Source of the DNA: Streptomyces melanogenes
GTDB lineage: Bacteria > Actinomycetota > Actinomycetes > Streptomycetales > Streptomycetaceae
Assembly (NCBI RefSeq): GCF_014649795.1
Contig: NZ_BMTS01000007.1
Location: forward strand, 186,001-250,000
Direction: 5' to 3'
DNA: 64,000 bases
The position numbers were made by a program, and so were the translations under genes. The number at the start of each line of letters is the position of its first letter. The first letter of the stretch is position 1. Below the pieces are notes generated by a model. That model saw only the letters and a list, made by a program, of their open reading frames with translations, searched no databases and was not told where the DNA came from. Positions 34,361 to 42,304 of the stretch are shown piece by piece.

Positions 34361-34951
34361 TCACGAGCTAACCGGCGGCCCATCCGCCCCGTACCGCAGC
34401 CCGTCAAGGAGCAGATCGAGGAGGCGGCCGGCCCGCTCGCGCTGGTCGGGAGCGCTGGTGATCAGTGCGACGCCGGCCAGGCTGAAGCCGACGTCGAAGG
34501 GGTCGATGTCCGGGCGCAGGAGACCGGCGTCGGCGCCCGCGCGCAGCAGGGTGGTGAGTGCGGTGCCGAGCTTGTCGAGGGTTTCGGCGAAGGGGTCCGC
34601 GCCGGAGGCGACCGCGGCCCGCAGGGCGTCCGCCATGCCCTGCTTGGCGGCCAGGTAGTCGATGAAGGCGTCCATCCACAGGCGGATCGCCCGGTCCGGC
34701 GCATGGGCGGCGAGGAGCGTCGTGGCGCTGTCGTAGACCCGGGCCAGTTCGTTGCGGTAGGCCGCCTCGACCAGTGCCTCGCGGGTGGGGAAGTGGCGGT
34801 AGAGCGTGGCTGAGCCGACGCCCGCGGCCTTGGCGATCGTGTCGATCGCCACGTCGGGCCCCTTCTCGGAGAAGGCGCGCACGGCCGCTTCGAGGATGCG
34901 CTCCCGGTTGCGGCGGGCATCGGCGCGCAACACGCTCGGCTTGGTGGTCAA
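34361..34951 (-). CDS. TetR-family repressor
   Basis: This 196-residue repressor has a typical TetR N-terminal helix-turn-helix: NRERILEAAVRAFSEKG, then IDTIAKAAGVGSATLYRHFP. The remaining helices (about 75-190) form the ligand pocket and dimer interface. It diverges from the SDR/aldo-keto reductase operon. Two matching inverted repeats occupy the 131-bp gap, so it very probably represses that operon and itself until a small carbonyl or xenobiotic ligand binds. Confidence 0.9.
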   Translation of the reverse strand: MTTKPSVLRADARRNRERILEAAVRAFSEKGPDVAIDTIAKAAGVGSATLYRHFPTREALVEAAYRNELARVYDSATTLLAAHAPDRAIRLWMDAFIDYLAAKQGMADALRAAVASGADPFAETLDKLGTALTTLLRAGADAGLLRPDIDPFDVGFSLAGVALITSAPDQRERAGRLLDLLLDGLRYGADGPPVSS

Positions 34952-34988
34952 GGCTGCTCCTCTTCGTCAGGGGCCAGTCTAGCTGGAC

Positions 34989-35008
34989 AACCGGGGAGCT
35001 CCCCGTTT
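34989..35008. promoter_or_regulatory. TetR operator candidate 1
   Basis: AACCGGGGAGCTCCCCGTTT contains the perfect palindrome CGGGGAGCTCCCCG. It shares its design with the second site 32 bp away, about three helical turns. Confidence 0.7.
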
Positions 35009-35020
35009 ACCGTTGCGGAT

Positions 35021-35040
35021 AACTGGGGAACTCCCCGGTT
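35021..35040. promoter_or_regulatory. TetR operator candidate 2
   Basis: AACTGGGGAACTCCCCGGTT is an imperfect palindrome of the same consensus (AACCGGGGAnCTCCCCGGTT) as the site at 34989. Confidence 0.7.
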
Positions 35041-35082
35041 ACGGGTGTCGGCCCGTTCCCCTCCCCCTGCAAGGAAGCCCTC

Positions 35083-35928
35083 ATGACCTCCCCGAAGACG
35101 GTTCTGATCACCGGTACGTCCTCCGGCATCGGCCTGGCCGCCGCCATCGGCACCGCCCGGGCGGGCTGGACGACCATCGCCACCATGCGCGACACCGGCA
35201 AGGCCGAGGCCCTGCTCAAGGCCGCCGACGAGGCGGGTGTCGCGGACCGGATCCAGGTCAAGCGCCTGGACGTGACCGACGCCGCCGGCGTCACCGCCTG
35301 CCTGGACGAGGTCGTCGCCGAGCACGGCCGCCTCGACGCGCTGGTCAACAACGCAGGCGCCGCTCAGGTCGGCACCATCGAGCAGAGCAGCCTCGACGAC
35401 GTCCGCGCGGCCATGGAGGTCAACTTCTTCGGCGTGGTGGCGGTGACCCGGGCCGCCCTGCCGCACCTGCGTGCGTCGAAGGGCCGGGTGATCACCGTCA
35501 GCAGCGTCGGCGGCGCTGTCGGCCAGCCCTTCAACGAGGCGTACTGCGCGGCCAAGTTCGCCGTCGAGGGCTTCATGCAGTCCCTCGCGCCGGTCGCCGC
35601 GACCGTCGGCGTCGACGTCAGCGTGGTCGAGCCGGGCGCGGTGGCGAGCGAGTTCGTCGCCAATCTCGGCCTGGACGTCCCGGCGCTGCTCGCCGCCGCG
35701 GGGCCCTACAGCCCGGCGCTGGAGGCCTACATCAAGCGCACCCTGCAGTCGTTCGGCAACGCCCAGACCCCGGCCGAGGCGGCCGCCCCGATCGTGGACG
35801 CCCTGACCGTCGACCGCCCGCCCTTCCGTATCCAGACCTCGCAGTGGGCCCGCGACTTCGTCGCCACCACCCTCGCCGACCTCGACGGCTCCGCGGTCCA
35901 GACCCTCACCGGGGCCTGGGTGCGCTGA
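35083..35928 (+). CDS. Short-chain dehydrogenase/reductase
   Basis: This 281-residue classical SDR oxidises or reduces an alcohol/carbonyl pair with NAD(P). The cofactor motif TGTSSGIG is at 10-17, NNAG at 89-92, and the catalytic residues are S140/S141, Y154 and K158 (YCAAK). Length and C-terminal region fit the subgroup often annotated simply as SDR oxidoreductase. AAGGAAG lies just upstream. It is the first gene of an operon with an aldo-keto reductase, downstream of two TetR-type operators. Confidence 0.9.
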   Translation: MTSPKTVLITGTSSGIGLAAAIGTARAGWTTIATMRDTGKAEALLKAADEAGVADRIQVKRLDVTDAAGVTACLDEVVAEHGRLDALVNNAGAAQVGTIEQSSLDDVRAAMEVNFFGVVAVTRAALPHLRASKGRVITVSSVGGAVGQPFNEAYCAAKFAVEGFMQSLAPVAATVGVDVSVVEPGAVASEFVANLGLDVPALLAAAGPYSPALEAYIKRTLQSFGNAQTPAEAAAPIVDALTVDRPPFRIQTSQWARDFVATTLADLDGSAVQTLTGAWVR

Positions 35929-36041
35929 CCGCTCCGCGCCCCGCCGGCTGCGGCAGCCGCACAGCATCCCCGCCGCACACCGTACGTACAGCCAACCAGC
36001 CACACCCAGCGGGACGAACCGCAACAGCAAGGAAGATCACC

Positions 36042-37025
36042 ATGGAACTCCGCACCCTCGGCAGCCAGGGCCTGACCGTCTCCGCCGAAGGACTCGGCTG
36101 CATGGGCATGAGCGCCTTCTACGGCAGCACCGACGAGGCCGAGTCCCTCGCCACCATCGACCGCGCCCTGGAACTGGGCGTGACCCTGCTGGACACCGCC
36201 GAGAGCTACGGCCCGTTCCTCAACGAGCAGCTCCTCGGCAAGGCCCTCGCCGGCCGTCGCGAGCAGGCCGTCCTCGCCACCAAGACCGGGATCGAGTTCA
36301 CCGACGACGGCACGCTCGTGGGCCACAACGGGCGTCCCGAGTACGTCCGTCGTTCGCTGGAGCGCTCCCTGCGCCACCTGCGCACCGACCACGTCGACCT
36401 CTACTACCTGCACCGGGTCGACCCGCAGGTCCCGATCGAGGAGACCGTCGGCGCCATGGGCGAGCTGGTGGACGCCGGCAAGGTCCGCCACATCGGCCTG
36501 TGCGAGGTCGCCCCGCGGACCATTCGCCGCGCCCACTCCGTCCACCCGATCACGGCGGTCCAGACCGAGTACTCGCTCTTCGAGCGCGGCATCGAGGACG
36601 ACGGGGTCGCGGCCACCCTGAACGAACTCGAAATCGGTCTGGTCGCCTACTCGCCGCTCGGACGCGGGTTCCTGTCCGGTGCGATCACCAGCCCGGACGA
36701 CTTCGCCGCCGACGACTTCCGCCGAACCGACCCGCGCTTCCAGGGCGAGAACTTCGCCCGCAACCTCGCCGTGGTCGACGAAGTCCGCCGCATCGCCACC
36801 GCCAAGCAGGTCTCGCCGTCCCAGCTGGCTCTCGCCTGGGTGCTGCACCAGGGCGCGGCCGCCATCCCGGGCACCAAGCGCCGCCGCTACCTGGAGGAGA
36901 ACGTCGCCGCCACCACCGTGACCCTCACCGAAGAGGAGCTGGCCGCCATCGAAGCCGTCGCCCCGCGCGGCGTCGTCTCCGGCGACCGCTACGCCCCCGA
37001 GCTGATGGGGAACCTCAACGGCTGA
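36042..37025 (+). CDS. Aldo/keto reductase
   Basis: This 327-residue NADPH-dependent enzyme has the AKR catalytic tetrad D51, Y56, K81 and H124 (LLDTAESYG, LATKTG, YYLHRVD). GCMGMS near the N-terminus and AIPGTKRRRYLEEN for the cofactor phosphate are typical of the AKR13/YakC-like group. AAGGA lies eight bases before the ATG. It is the second gene after the SDR, 113 bp downstream, and both are probably induced together to reduce reactive carbonyls. The inducer is presumably the ligand of the divergent TetR protein. Confidence 0.9.
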   Translation: MELRTLGSQGLTVSAEGLGCMGMSAFYGSTDEAESLATIDRALELGVTLLDTAESYGPFLNEQLLGKALAGRREQAVLATKTGIEFTDDGTLVGHNGRPEYVRRSLERSLRHLRTDHVDLYYLHRVDPQVPIEETVGAMGELVDAGKVRHIGLCEVAPRTIRRAHSVHPITAVQTEYSLFERGIEDDGVAATLNELEIGLVAYSPLGRGFLSGAITSPDDFAADDFRRTDPRFQGENFARNLAVVDEVRRIATAKQVSPSQLALAWVLHQGAAAIPGTKRRRYLEENVAATTVTLTEEELAAIEAVAPRGVVSGDRYAPELMGNLNG

Positions 37026-37071
37026 CCACGGGGGCGCGGCAGCAGGCCGGACCGGACGACCTCAAAGGCGC

Positions 37072-37644
37072 TTACGGGGTGAGCCAGCCGCGCAGGAGTC
37101 TGCTCACGGCGGGCATCGCCACGTACGTCATGAGTATGTTGAAGACGCAGGCCACGATCGCGCTGGCGAGCAGGAGGGGGAGCGGCGTCAGACGTGGTGT
37201 GAGGAAGAGGCTGCCGAGTACGGAGATCGGGTAGATCGCCAGGGTCGCGCTGATCGCCATCTTCCACCTCGGCGGCGCAGGCCGTGTCGAGCCCGGTTTG
37301 GCGAACCAGGTCTCCATGCCGGTCAGTTCGCGCCGGGCGATCTCGGTGTGGTGGTGTCCCTCGCAGTCGGCGAACCAGGCGGCCCGCTCCGGTGACTCCT
37401 GCCAGGCGCGGCACGCCTCGGTGTCCTGGAAGCGGTGGACGAGGAACCAGGGGGCGTCGCCGCCGGAGGAGCGGAAGAGCCCGTAGCCGAGGTGGCCCGG
37501 GAAGGCGGCCGCGGTCTCGAGGATCCCCTTCGCCCACACCTCGAAGGCGGCCTCGTGGCCGGGCTCCACCCGGCGGGCTATCAGGAGGGTCACCTCCCCC
37601 GTGTCGGCGGGGACGGTGGCGTGCTCAAGGCTGACGACGGACAC
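37072..37644 (-). CDS. ABM-domain (antibiotic biosynthesis monooxygenase-like) membrane protein
   Basis: This 190-residue protein has an N-terminal ferredoxin-like ABM domain (residues 14-110: LLIARRVEPGHEAAFEVWAKG ... FLVHRFQDTEACRAWQES). Two transmembrane helices follow (about 130-150 and 155-178, PLPLLLASAIVACVFNILMTY). Proteins of this layout are common and uncharacterised; the ABM fold can bind heme or act as a cofactor-free oxygenase. The GTG at 37644 has AAGGAG five bases upstream. It converges on the aldo-keto reductase gene. Confidence 0.78.
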   Translation of the reverse strand: MSVVSLEHATVPADTGEVTLLIARRVEPGHEAAFEVWAKGILETAAAFPGHLGYGLFRSSGGDAPWFLVHRFQDTEACRAWQESPERAAWFADCEGHHHTEIARRELTGMETWFAKPGSTRPAPPRWKMAISATLAIYPISVLGSLFLTPRLTPLPLLLASAIVACVFNILMTYVAMPAVSRLLRGWLTP

Positions 37645-37842
37645 ACGAACTCCTTGTGATCTCACCGCGCCCGCCCACACCTTACGCGTGGTACGTCTTG
37701 GTGGAGCCGTGGGGAGCGTCGGCGCCGTCAGCCTGGAGCATCACCGTCCCGGTCGGGAGCCGAGCCACGTACGGACCTCGGGGGTCGTGGGGCCGGCGTC
37801 GTGTCGGACCGGGGAGAACGTGCCGACGAGCCTCCGTCGGCT

Positions 37843-38337
37843 TCAGGCGAGGTCGGCGGCGGGCTCGGTCGCGTATCGGCTCATCGCGTCGGCATGGGCC
37901 TGTGGTGTCAGCGACCGGCCGTCGGCGAGCACGTCGTGGAGGTCTCGGAAGTACCGCAGGTACAGGTCGGGGGTGAACGTGCTGAGCATGACGGCGGGTT
38001 GGTCGGTCGGGTTGGCGAAGGTGTGAGGGGTGCCGGGCGGAACCATCACGAACGTGCCCCCTACCGCGTCGTAGTCCTCCTCCCCGACGGTGAACCGCAC
38101 GGTGCCGGAGAGGATGTAGAAACCCTCGTCGTGTTGGCCGTGCCGGTGCTGCGGCGGTCCTTGGGTGTGCGGGGCGAGGACGGACTCGGCGATCGCCAGG
38201 CGGTGTTCGGTGTGACTGCCGTCCTCCAGAACACGCATGCGCGTGGTGCCCAGGACGATCGTCTCACCATCGTCGGGACCCACCACGGATACGGCAGGGA
38301 CGGTCTGGGGCTCGTTGGTCGGTGTTTCTTCGCTCAT
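37843..38337 (-). CDS. Cupin-domain protein
   Basis: This 164-residue protein has a conserved single cupin barrel: HTQGPPQHRHGQHDEGFYILSG is motif 1 (with the His, His and Glu metal ligands) and GGTFVMVPPGTPHTFAN is motif 2 (with the fourth ligand). Such 'quercetinase-like' cupins are dioxygenases, isomerases or binding proteins. It diverges from the LysR regulator with 81 bp between the starts, a typical regulator-target arrangement, so LysR probably controls it. Substrate unknown. Confidence 0.85.
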   Translation of the reverse strand: MSEETPTNEPQTVPAVSVVGPDDGETIVLGTTRMRVLEDGSHTEHRLAIAESVLAPHTQGPPQHRHGQHDEGFYILSGTVRFTVGEEDYDAVGGTFVMVPPGTPHTFANPTDQPAVMLSTFTPDLYLRYFRDLHDVLADGRSLTPQAHADAMSRYATEPAADLA

Positions 38338-38393
38338 GCTCACAATTGCACCGCCGTGGCCGTACCCGCGTCCAAAACCCGTTCCGCCGCGCT

Positions 38394-38410
38394 GATACCT
38401 CATCGGTATC
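38394..38410. promoter_or_regulatory. LysR-type operator candidate
   Basis: GATACCTCATCGGTATC is a perfect 6-bp inverted repeat around 5 bases and includes the T-N11-A pattern (TACC-N5-GGTA). It sits between the divergent cupin and LysR genes, 9 nt before the LysR start. Confidence 0.7.
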
Positions 38411-38418
38411 GTTGCCGC

Positions 38419-39270
38419 GTGGAGCTACGGACCTTGCGCTACTTCGTGGCGGTCGCCGAGGAATGCCACTTCGGCCGGGCCGCTGCCCGACTGCACATGA
38501 GCCAGCCGCCGCTGAGCCGGGCGATCAAGCGGCTGGAGGCCGATGTCGGGGCCCTGCTCTTCGTCCGCTCGCCGAGCGGCGTCACGCTCACGCCGGTCGG
38601 CACGGTGCTGCTCGACGAGGCGCGGGCCCTGCTGGCCCACGCCGACCGTGTCGGCGTACGCGTGAGCGCGGCGGCCGGCGTCGCGACCCTCACCGTCGGC
38701 ATACTGGGCGACAGCACCGACCCGGGAGTGTCCAGGCTGGCCGCCGCCTACCGCCGCACTCACCCGGGCGTCGACATACGCATCCGCGCCACCGACCTGA
38801 CCGACCCCACGTGCGGGCTGCGCGGCGGTCTGGTCGATGTCGCTCTGACCCGGGCGCCGTTCGACGAGACCGCCCTGACGACACGTGTGCTGCGTGCCGA
38901 TCCGGTCGGTGTGGTCCTGCGCGCCGACGATCCACTGGCCCGCCGCGACAGCCTGCGGCTGGCCGAGCTGAACGACCGCCGCTGGTTCCAGTTCCCGCAG
39001 GACACCGACCCCCTCTGGCAGTCGTATTGGAACGGCGGCAGGCCACGCGAAGGCTCAGTGGTGCGCGCTGTCCAGGAGTGCCTGCAGGCCGTGCTGTGGA
39101 ACGGCACGGTCGGCCTGGCTCCGCTCGGGTACGACTTCCCGGCAGAGCTGGCCGTGGTGCCGCTGGTCGACATGGCACCGAGCCGGGTGGTGGCGGTCTG
39201 GAAGGAAGGCGACACCAACCCGTTGATCCGATCCTTTGTCGAGATCGCGACGGCCTCGTATCGTCGCTGA
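38419..39270 (+). CDS. LysR-family transcriptional regulator
   Basis: This 283-residue regulator has the standard N-terminal winged helix: VELRTLRYFVAVAEECHF, then GRAAARLHMSQPPLSRAIK and a linker helix, followed by a two-lobed effector domain from about residue 85. The C-terminal strand order is normal. The GTG start is 9 nt after a palindromic T-N11-A box, so it probably represses itself and activates the divergent cupin gene in response to a small ligand. Confidence 0.9.
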   Translation: MELRTLRYFVAVAEECHFGRAAARLHMSQPPLSRAIKRLEADVGALLFVRSPSGVTLTPVGTVLLDEARALLAHADRVGVRVSAAAGVATLTVGILGDSTDPGVSRLAAAYRRTHPGVDIRIRATDLTDPTCGLRGGLVDVALTRAPFDETALTTRVLRADPVGVVLRADDPLARRDSLRLAELNDRRWFQFPQDTDPLWQSYWNGGRPREGSVVRAVQECLQAVLWNGTVGLAPLGYDFPAELAVVPLVDMAPSRVVAVWKEGDTNPLIRSFVEIATASYRR

Positions 39271-39318
39271 GCTCTGGCGGTCGGTGCTACGGCAGATCTG
39301 GGTGTGAGCACTATGCCA

Positions 39319-40506
39319 TCAGGCGGCACTCGCCCTGTCGTCGTGTACGCAAGGCGCCCAGCGTGCTTCGGCAAGCAGCATCGCGATCAGTACGAGCACC
39401 AGGGCGAACAGCTCGGCCAGGGAAGAGAGATGTGTTCCGAGCGGGACCGTGGCGAGGACGGCCGCGGCGCCGGCCGTGCGGAAGCGCAGGGGCGCGATGC
39501 GCAGCACCGCGCGGAAGGCGATGTTTCCCGCGAGGAAGAGCGCCACACCTCCCGCCAACGCGAGGGCCGGCGCGGTCGGCAGGTGGTCCGGGAGGTGCCC
39601 GACGGACCTCTTCACCCCGGCCGCGAGTACCGCGACGCCGAGCAGCATCGGTACGAAGCTGTAGTAGTACGCCAGCATCGTCACCCGGAACCTGGCCAGC
39701 CCGGACACGGCCCGCAGGGCCTCTTCGGCGGCCTCCTCGTCGCGGATGAAGTAGGTCCACCACAGCGCGGTCGTCAGGGCGAGAGCGAGGGCCACGCCGC
39801 CGAACAGGCCCCAGTCCAGCTTGAGATCGCCGGAGCCGACGCCGATGGCGATCACGGACTCGCCGAACGCGACGATGAGGAGCAGCCCGTGACGCTCCAC
39901 GAAGTGCGCCGGGTCGAGTTCGCCGACGCGGCCCGTCACCGGGACGCGGTCGCCGTCGACGTCGGTGGTGATGCGGCTGGAGAGGACGGGAGTGATGGCC
40001 TGCAGAATCAGCGCGGCCAGCCAGAGCGCTTCGGCGGCCCGGCCGCTCACGGTGCCCGCCGCCGTGACGCACAGCGCGGCGAGGACGTTGGTGAGCGCGA
40101 AGCTGAGGACGTGCCGCCCGTGCAGGACGGCGTACAGGGCGCTGTGGACCACGGTGACCAGGACGTAGCCGAGGCCGAACGCGACGCCGTCCGTGGTGAA
40201 CACCCGGGGGATGGCCAGGGCGCAGGTGAGGAAGCCGCACATGCCCAGGATCAGCGGTATGCGGCGGGCGTTGGTCTCGGGTGGCACCTGGTTGGTGAGG
40301 TAGGCGTAGGCGCCGTACATCCAGAAGAGGACGGCGAAGATCAGCAGGACCCGGCCGGCCTGGGCGAAGGACAGGTCGTGGCTGAGCAGCACGGTCAACT
40401 GCGTGATCGTGAAGACGAAGACGAGGTCGAAGAAGAGCTCCAGAGTGGAGACCCGGTGCCCCACGGCGCTCTCGGTCGCCCGTGCCGGGCCGTCGACGGC
40501 AGACAT
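39319..40506 (-). CDS. ltrA: LtrA family membrane protein (low temperature requirement A)
   Basis: This 395-residue integral membrane protein has about ten to eleven hydrophobic helices. Family motifs are STLELFFDLVFVFTITQL at the start and LLIVAFGESVIAIGVG in the middle, both hallmarks of bacterial LtrA. GELDPAHFVERHGLLLI precedes the second. GGGGGAA lies upstream of the ATG. LtrA is named for growth at low temperature in Listeria, but its transport or sensing function is not established. It is a single-gene unit here. Confidence 0.87.
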   Translation of the reverse strand: MSAVDGPARATESAVGHRVSTLELFFDLVFVFTITQLTVLLSHDLSFAQAGRVLLIFAVLFWMYGAYAYLTNQVPPETNARRIPLILGMCGFLTCALAIPRVFTTDGVAFGLGYVLVTVVHSALYAVLHGRHVLSFALTNVLAALCVTAAGTVSGRAAEALWLAALILQAITPVLSSRITTDVDGDRVPVTGRVGELDPAHFVERHGLLLIVAFGESVIAIGVGSGDLKLDWGLFGGVALALALTTALWWTYFIRDEEAAEEALRAVSGLARFRVTMLAYYYSFVPMLLGVAVLAAGVKRSVGHLPDHLPTAPALALAGGVALFLAGNIAFRAVLRIAPLRFRTAGAAAVLATVPLGTHLSSLAELFALVLVLIAMLLAEARWAPCVHDDRASAA

Positions 40507-40756
40507 ACGTTTCCCCCAGTAGGCATGTCGTTCCGATGTGCGGCGGACACACTAGCCCAGCCGAACGAAGTCGCCTCGACCCTGGAGGGCTACGGCCTCG
40601 GTTCGCCAAGGTAGTTGAGGCTCTCGGCCTTGGATGCCATGCCGCATTCACTCGACAGACGCGATGCGTCGGACGGCGCGGCTCTCGTCCCAGTGGGCCG
40701 GTGCCCTCGGCCAGAGCGGTTTCCGGGGAGCACGGGGCCTGAGGTAGAACAGCGGC

Positions 40757-41266
40757 ATGGACGCCGCAGTACTTGAGCAGATGCTCGATGAGATCTTCGA
40801 TCACGCCGTTGTGCACCACGGCTACACCAACTACATGCGTGACTACGAGGTCGTCGTCTACATGACAGCGGCTCCGAGCACGGGGATCAAGCCGTCCTAC
40901 CTGCGGTATCTCTTCCGGTACTGCGTCCAGGCCCAATGCGAGACGGCACTACCGGCCACGACGTGGGAAAGCTCGTTGGATGACCGCCTCCTCGACCACG
41001 CGACCGGTGCAGGCCTCGGCGGGTTCGTCAGGGGTGTGAAGTGGCATCCGATGTACCCCGGCGCAAAGCTGCTTCCCTCGTCGGATGCGGCACGTCGTTG
41101 GTCGGCCGCCCTCGGGATCGACTTCCACGACGTCCTCATCGAAACCAACGCGCACCGGCTGACCCTGCTCTTCTCCGACCTGCAAGTCACTGAGGTGCCG
41201 GTTGGATACACCCCCGTTCGTCGCCGACTGAGCAGGATGAACTCGACCGTTGCGGTAGTCGGGTGA
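40757..41266 (+). CDS. YxiG-like small protein
   Basis: This 169-residue soluble protein begins LEQMLDEIFDHAVVHHGYTNYMRDYEVVVY and continues with YLRYLFRYCVQAQCE. This opening is, as I recall, typical of the actinomycete 'YxiG-like' domain, a family of unknown function near toxin-immunity loci in some genomes. No membrane segment or signal peptide is present. A TAGAAC sequence lies about seven bases before the ATG and could be a weak -10 box. Function unknown. Confidence 0.6.
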   Translation: MDAAVLEQMLDEIFDHAVVHHGYTNYMRDYEVVVYMTAAPSTGIKPSYLRYLFRYCVQAQCETALPATTWESSLDDRLLDHATGAGLGGFVRGVKWHPMYPGAKLLPSSDAARRWSAALGIDFHDVLIETNAHRLTLLFSDLQVTEVPVGYTPVRRRLSRMNSTVAVVG

Positions 41267-41402
41267 TGTTGTGCAACCACCGGAGTACGTATATCGGTTG
41301 GCGCCGAGCCCATGGCTTCCGCGGCAGTGAGCACGCGCCGACGTACGGAACGCGCACCTGCGGGTGGCCCATGCAGCGGCATCGTGTTAGGAGTTGAAAA
41401 GG

Positions 41403-41478
41403 GGGCGGGGCGGCCGGATTCGAACCGGCGTCCTCGTCCATGTTGTGTACGCGCACTACCTCTGTGCTACGACCCCGC
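41403..41478 (-). tRNA. tRNA-like gene, irregular anticodon loop
   Basis: On the minus strand the sequence folds as a tRNA: D-arm GCAC-AGAGGTA-GTGC, a 5-bp anticodon stem CGTAC/GGACG with one mismatch, variable loop AGGAC, and a perfect T-arm GCCGG-TTCGAAT-CCGGC. The acceptor CGGGG-(T)-CG pairs with CG-CCCCG through one bulged T. The anticodon loop reads ACAACAT, which lacks the invariant U33 and would give AAC, a valine anticodon not expected in Streptomyces. The molecule is either an unusual or degenerate tRNA. No CCA is encoded. Exact ends are uncertain by a few bases. Confidence 0.5.
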
Positions 41479-41493
41479 CCTTAGCTGGTGATC

Positions 41494-41753
41494 TTAAGGG
41501 GGCGTCCTCTTGGACGCAACGTGCTCCTTCGGGTCGGACGGCGTGGGAGTGTGCCACCGCTCCACGTCGGACATGCCGTCGACGAGGACCGGCAGAGGCA
41601 GGTCGGTGTAGGTGGCGGCTACGGCGTAGCCGATGCGCCGGTGCCGTCCTGGAGATTGTCGAATCGCGAGCGTGGAAGCGATTCCACTTCGCCGGAAGGG
41701 TCGCGCTGGGTGACGGGCACTTCGACGTGCACGGCGAACGAGGCGGAGCTCAC
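41494..41753 (-). pseudogene. Small frameshifted hypothetical gene
   Basis: Starting from GTG 41753 (GGAAGG nine bases upstream), one frame reads SSASFAVHVEVPVTQRD and GEVESLPRSRFDNLQDGT, then meets a stop. A second frame continues naturally with RIGYAVAATYTDLPLPVLVD, GMSDVERWHTPTPSDPKEH and a TAA at 41494. Both halves look like protein and match with one missing base near 41636-41642. The intact protein would have about 86 residues. I do not recognise it. It is either a recent pseudogene or an assembly error. Confidence 0.6.
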
Positions 41754-41864
41754 TGGGCGCCGCCTTCCTGCACGGCGGTCAGCCCCAGGAACGTCCGCCG
41801 GCCAGCGCGGCCGCGGTCCGCATCGGACGCACCGGCCACCGTCCGGCGCGGACGTCCTGCCCGC

Positions 41865-42209
41865 TCACGCGGGAGCCCCGGGGGTGAGCAGGTGCTCGTA
41901 CGCCTGGAAGCCGTCCCGGACGCCGAGGAGGATCTCGCCGAGGACGAGGTAGCCGTCGCTTATGAGCGGGGTGTCGCGCAGGGCCTCGATGAGGAAGTAG
42001 TACGCGCCCAGGTCCTCGGTTTCCAGCACGGCGAAGTCGGAGAAGCGGCCGCTGAACGCCTCTGCGTCGAAGAACCGGGCCGTGATCCGGTCCGCATGTC
42101 GGGCGAAGAGCGGCTCGATGTGCTCCTGGCGCATCCGGTTCCGCTCCTGGCGCGGCAGTGCCAGCCAGCGCGGCGTGAGCGTGTAGGTCAGGACGATGCC
42201 GTATTTCAT
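41865..42209 (-). CDS. Darcynin-like protein
   Basis: This 114-residue protein begins MKYGIVLTYTLTPRWLALPRQERN and contains RFFDAEAFSGRFSDFAVLET and YYFLIEALRDTPLI, a ferredoxin-like pattern that I associate with the darcynin family. The ATG at 42209 has GGGGGG three bases upstream. No catalytic residues are obvious. It diverges from a TetR gene, with an AT-richer gap between them containing repeats, so regulation by that repressor is likely. The function of the family is unknown. Confidence 0.6.
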   Translation of the reverse strand: MKYGIVLTYTLTPRWLALPRQERNRMRQEHIEPLFARHADRITARFFDAEAFSGRFSDFAVLETEDLGAYYFLIEALRDTPLISDGYLVLGEILLGVRDGFQAYEHLLTPGAPA

Positions 42210-42242
42210 GAGCCCCCCAAAGCCGATAGTGAACATCGTAAA

Positions 42243-42255
42243 CTTTCATGGAAAG
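42243..42255. promoter_or_regulatory. TetR operator candidate
   Basis: CTTTCATGGAAAG is an inverted repeat in the short gap between the darcynin-like and TetR genes. The repeated AACTTT at 42241 and 42272 may extend the site. The region is AT-richer than its flanks. Confidence 0.4.
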
Positions 42256-42304
42256 CTAAAGTGATACCCGTTAACTTTGTCAAGTGGAGGGCAGGCCCAC
42301 GGCC

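Noticed and set aside
37681..37842. Possible coding stretch upstream of the ABM-domain gene (YVARLPTGTVMLQADGADA)
   Set aside because: Too short, no start or ribosome site, and two competing frames.
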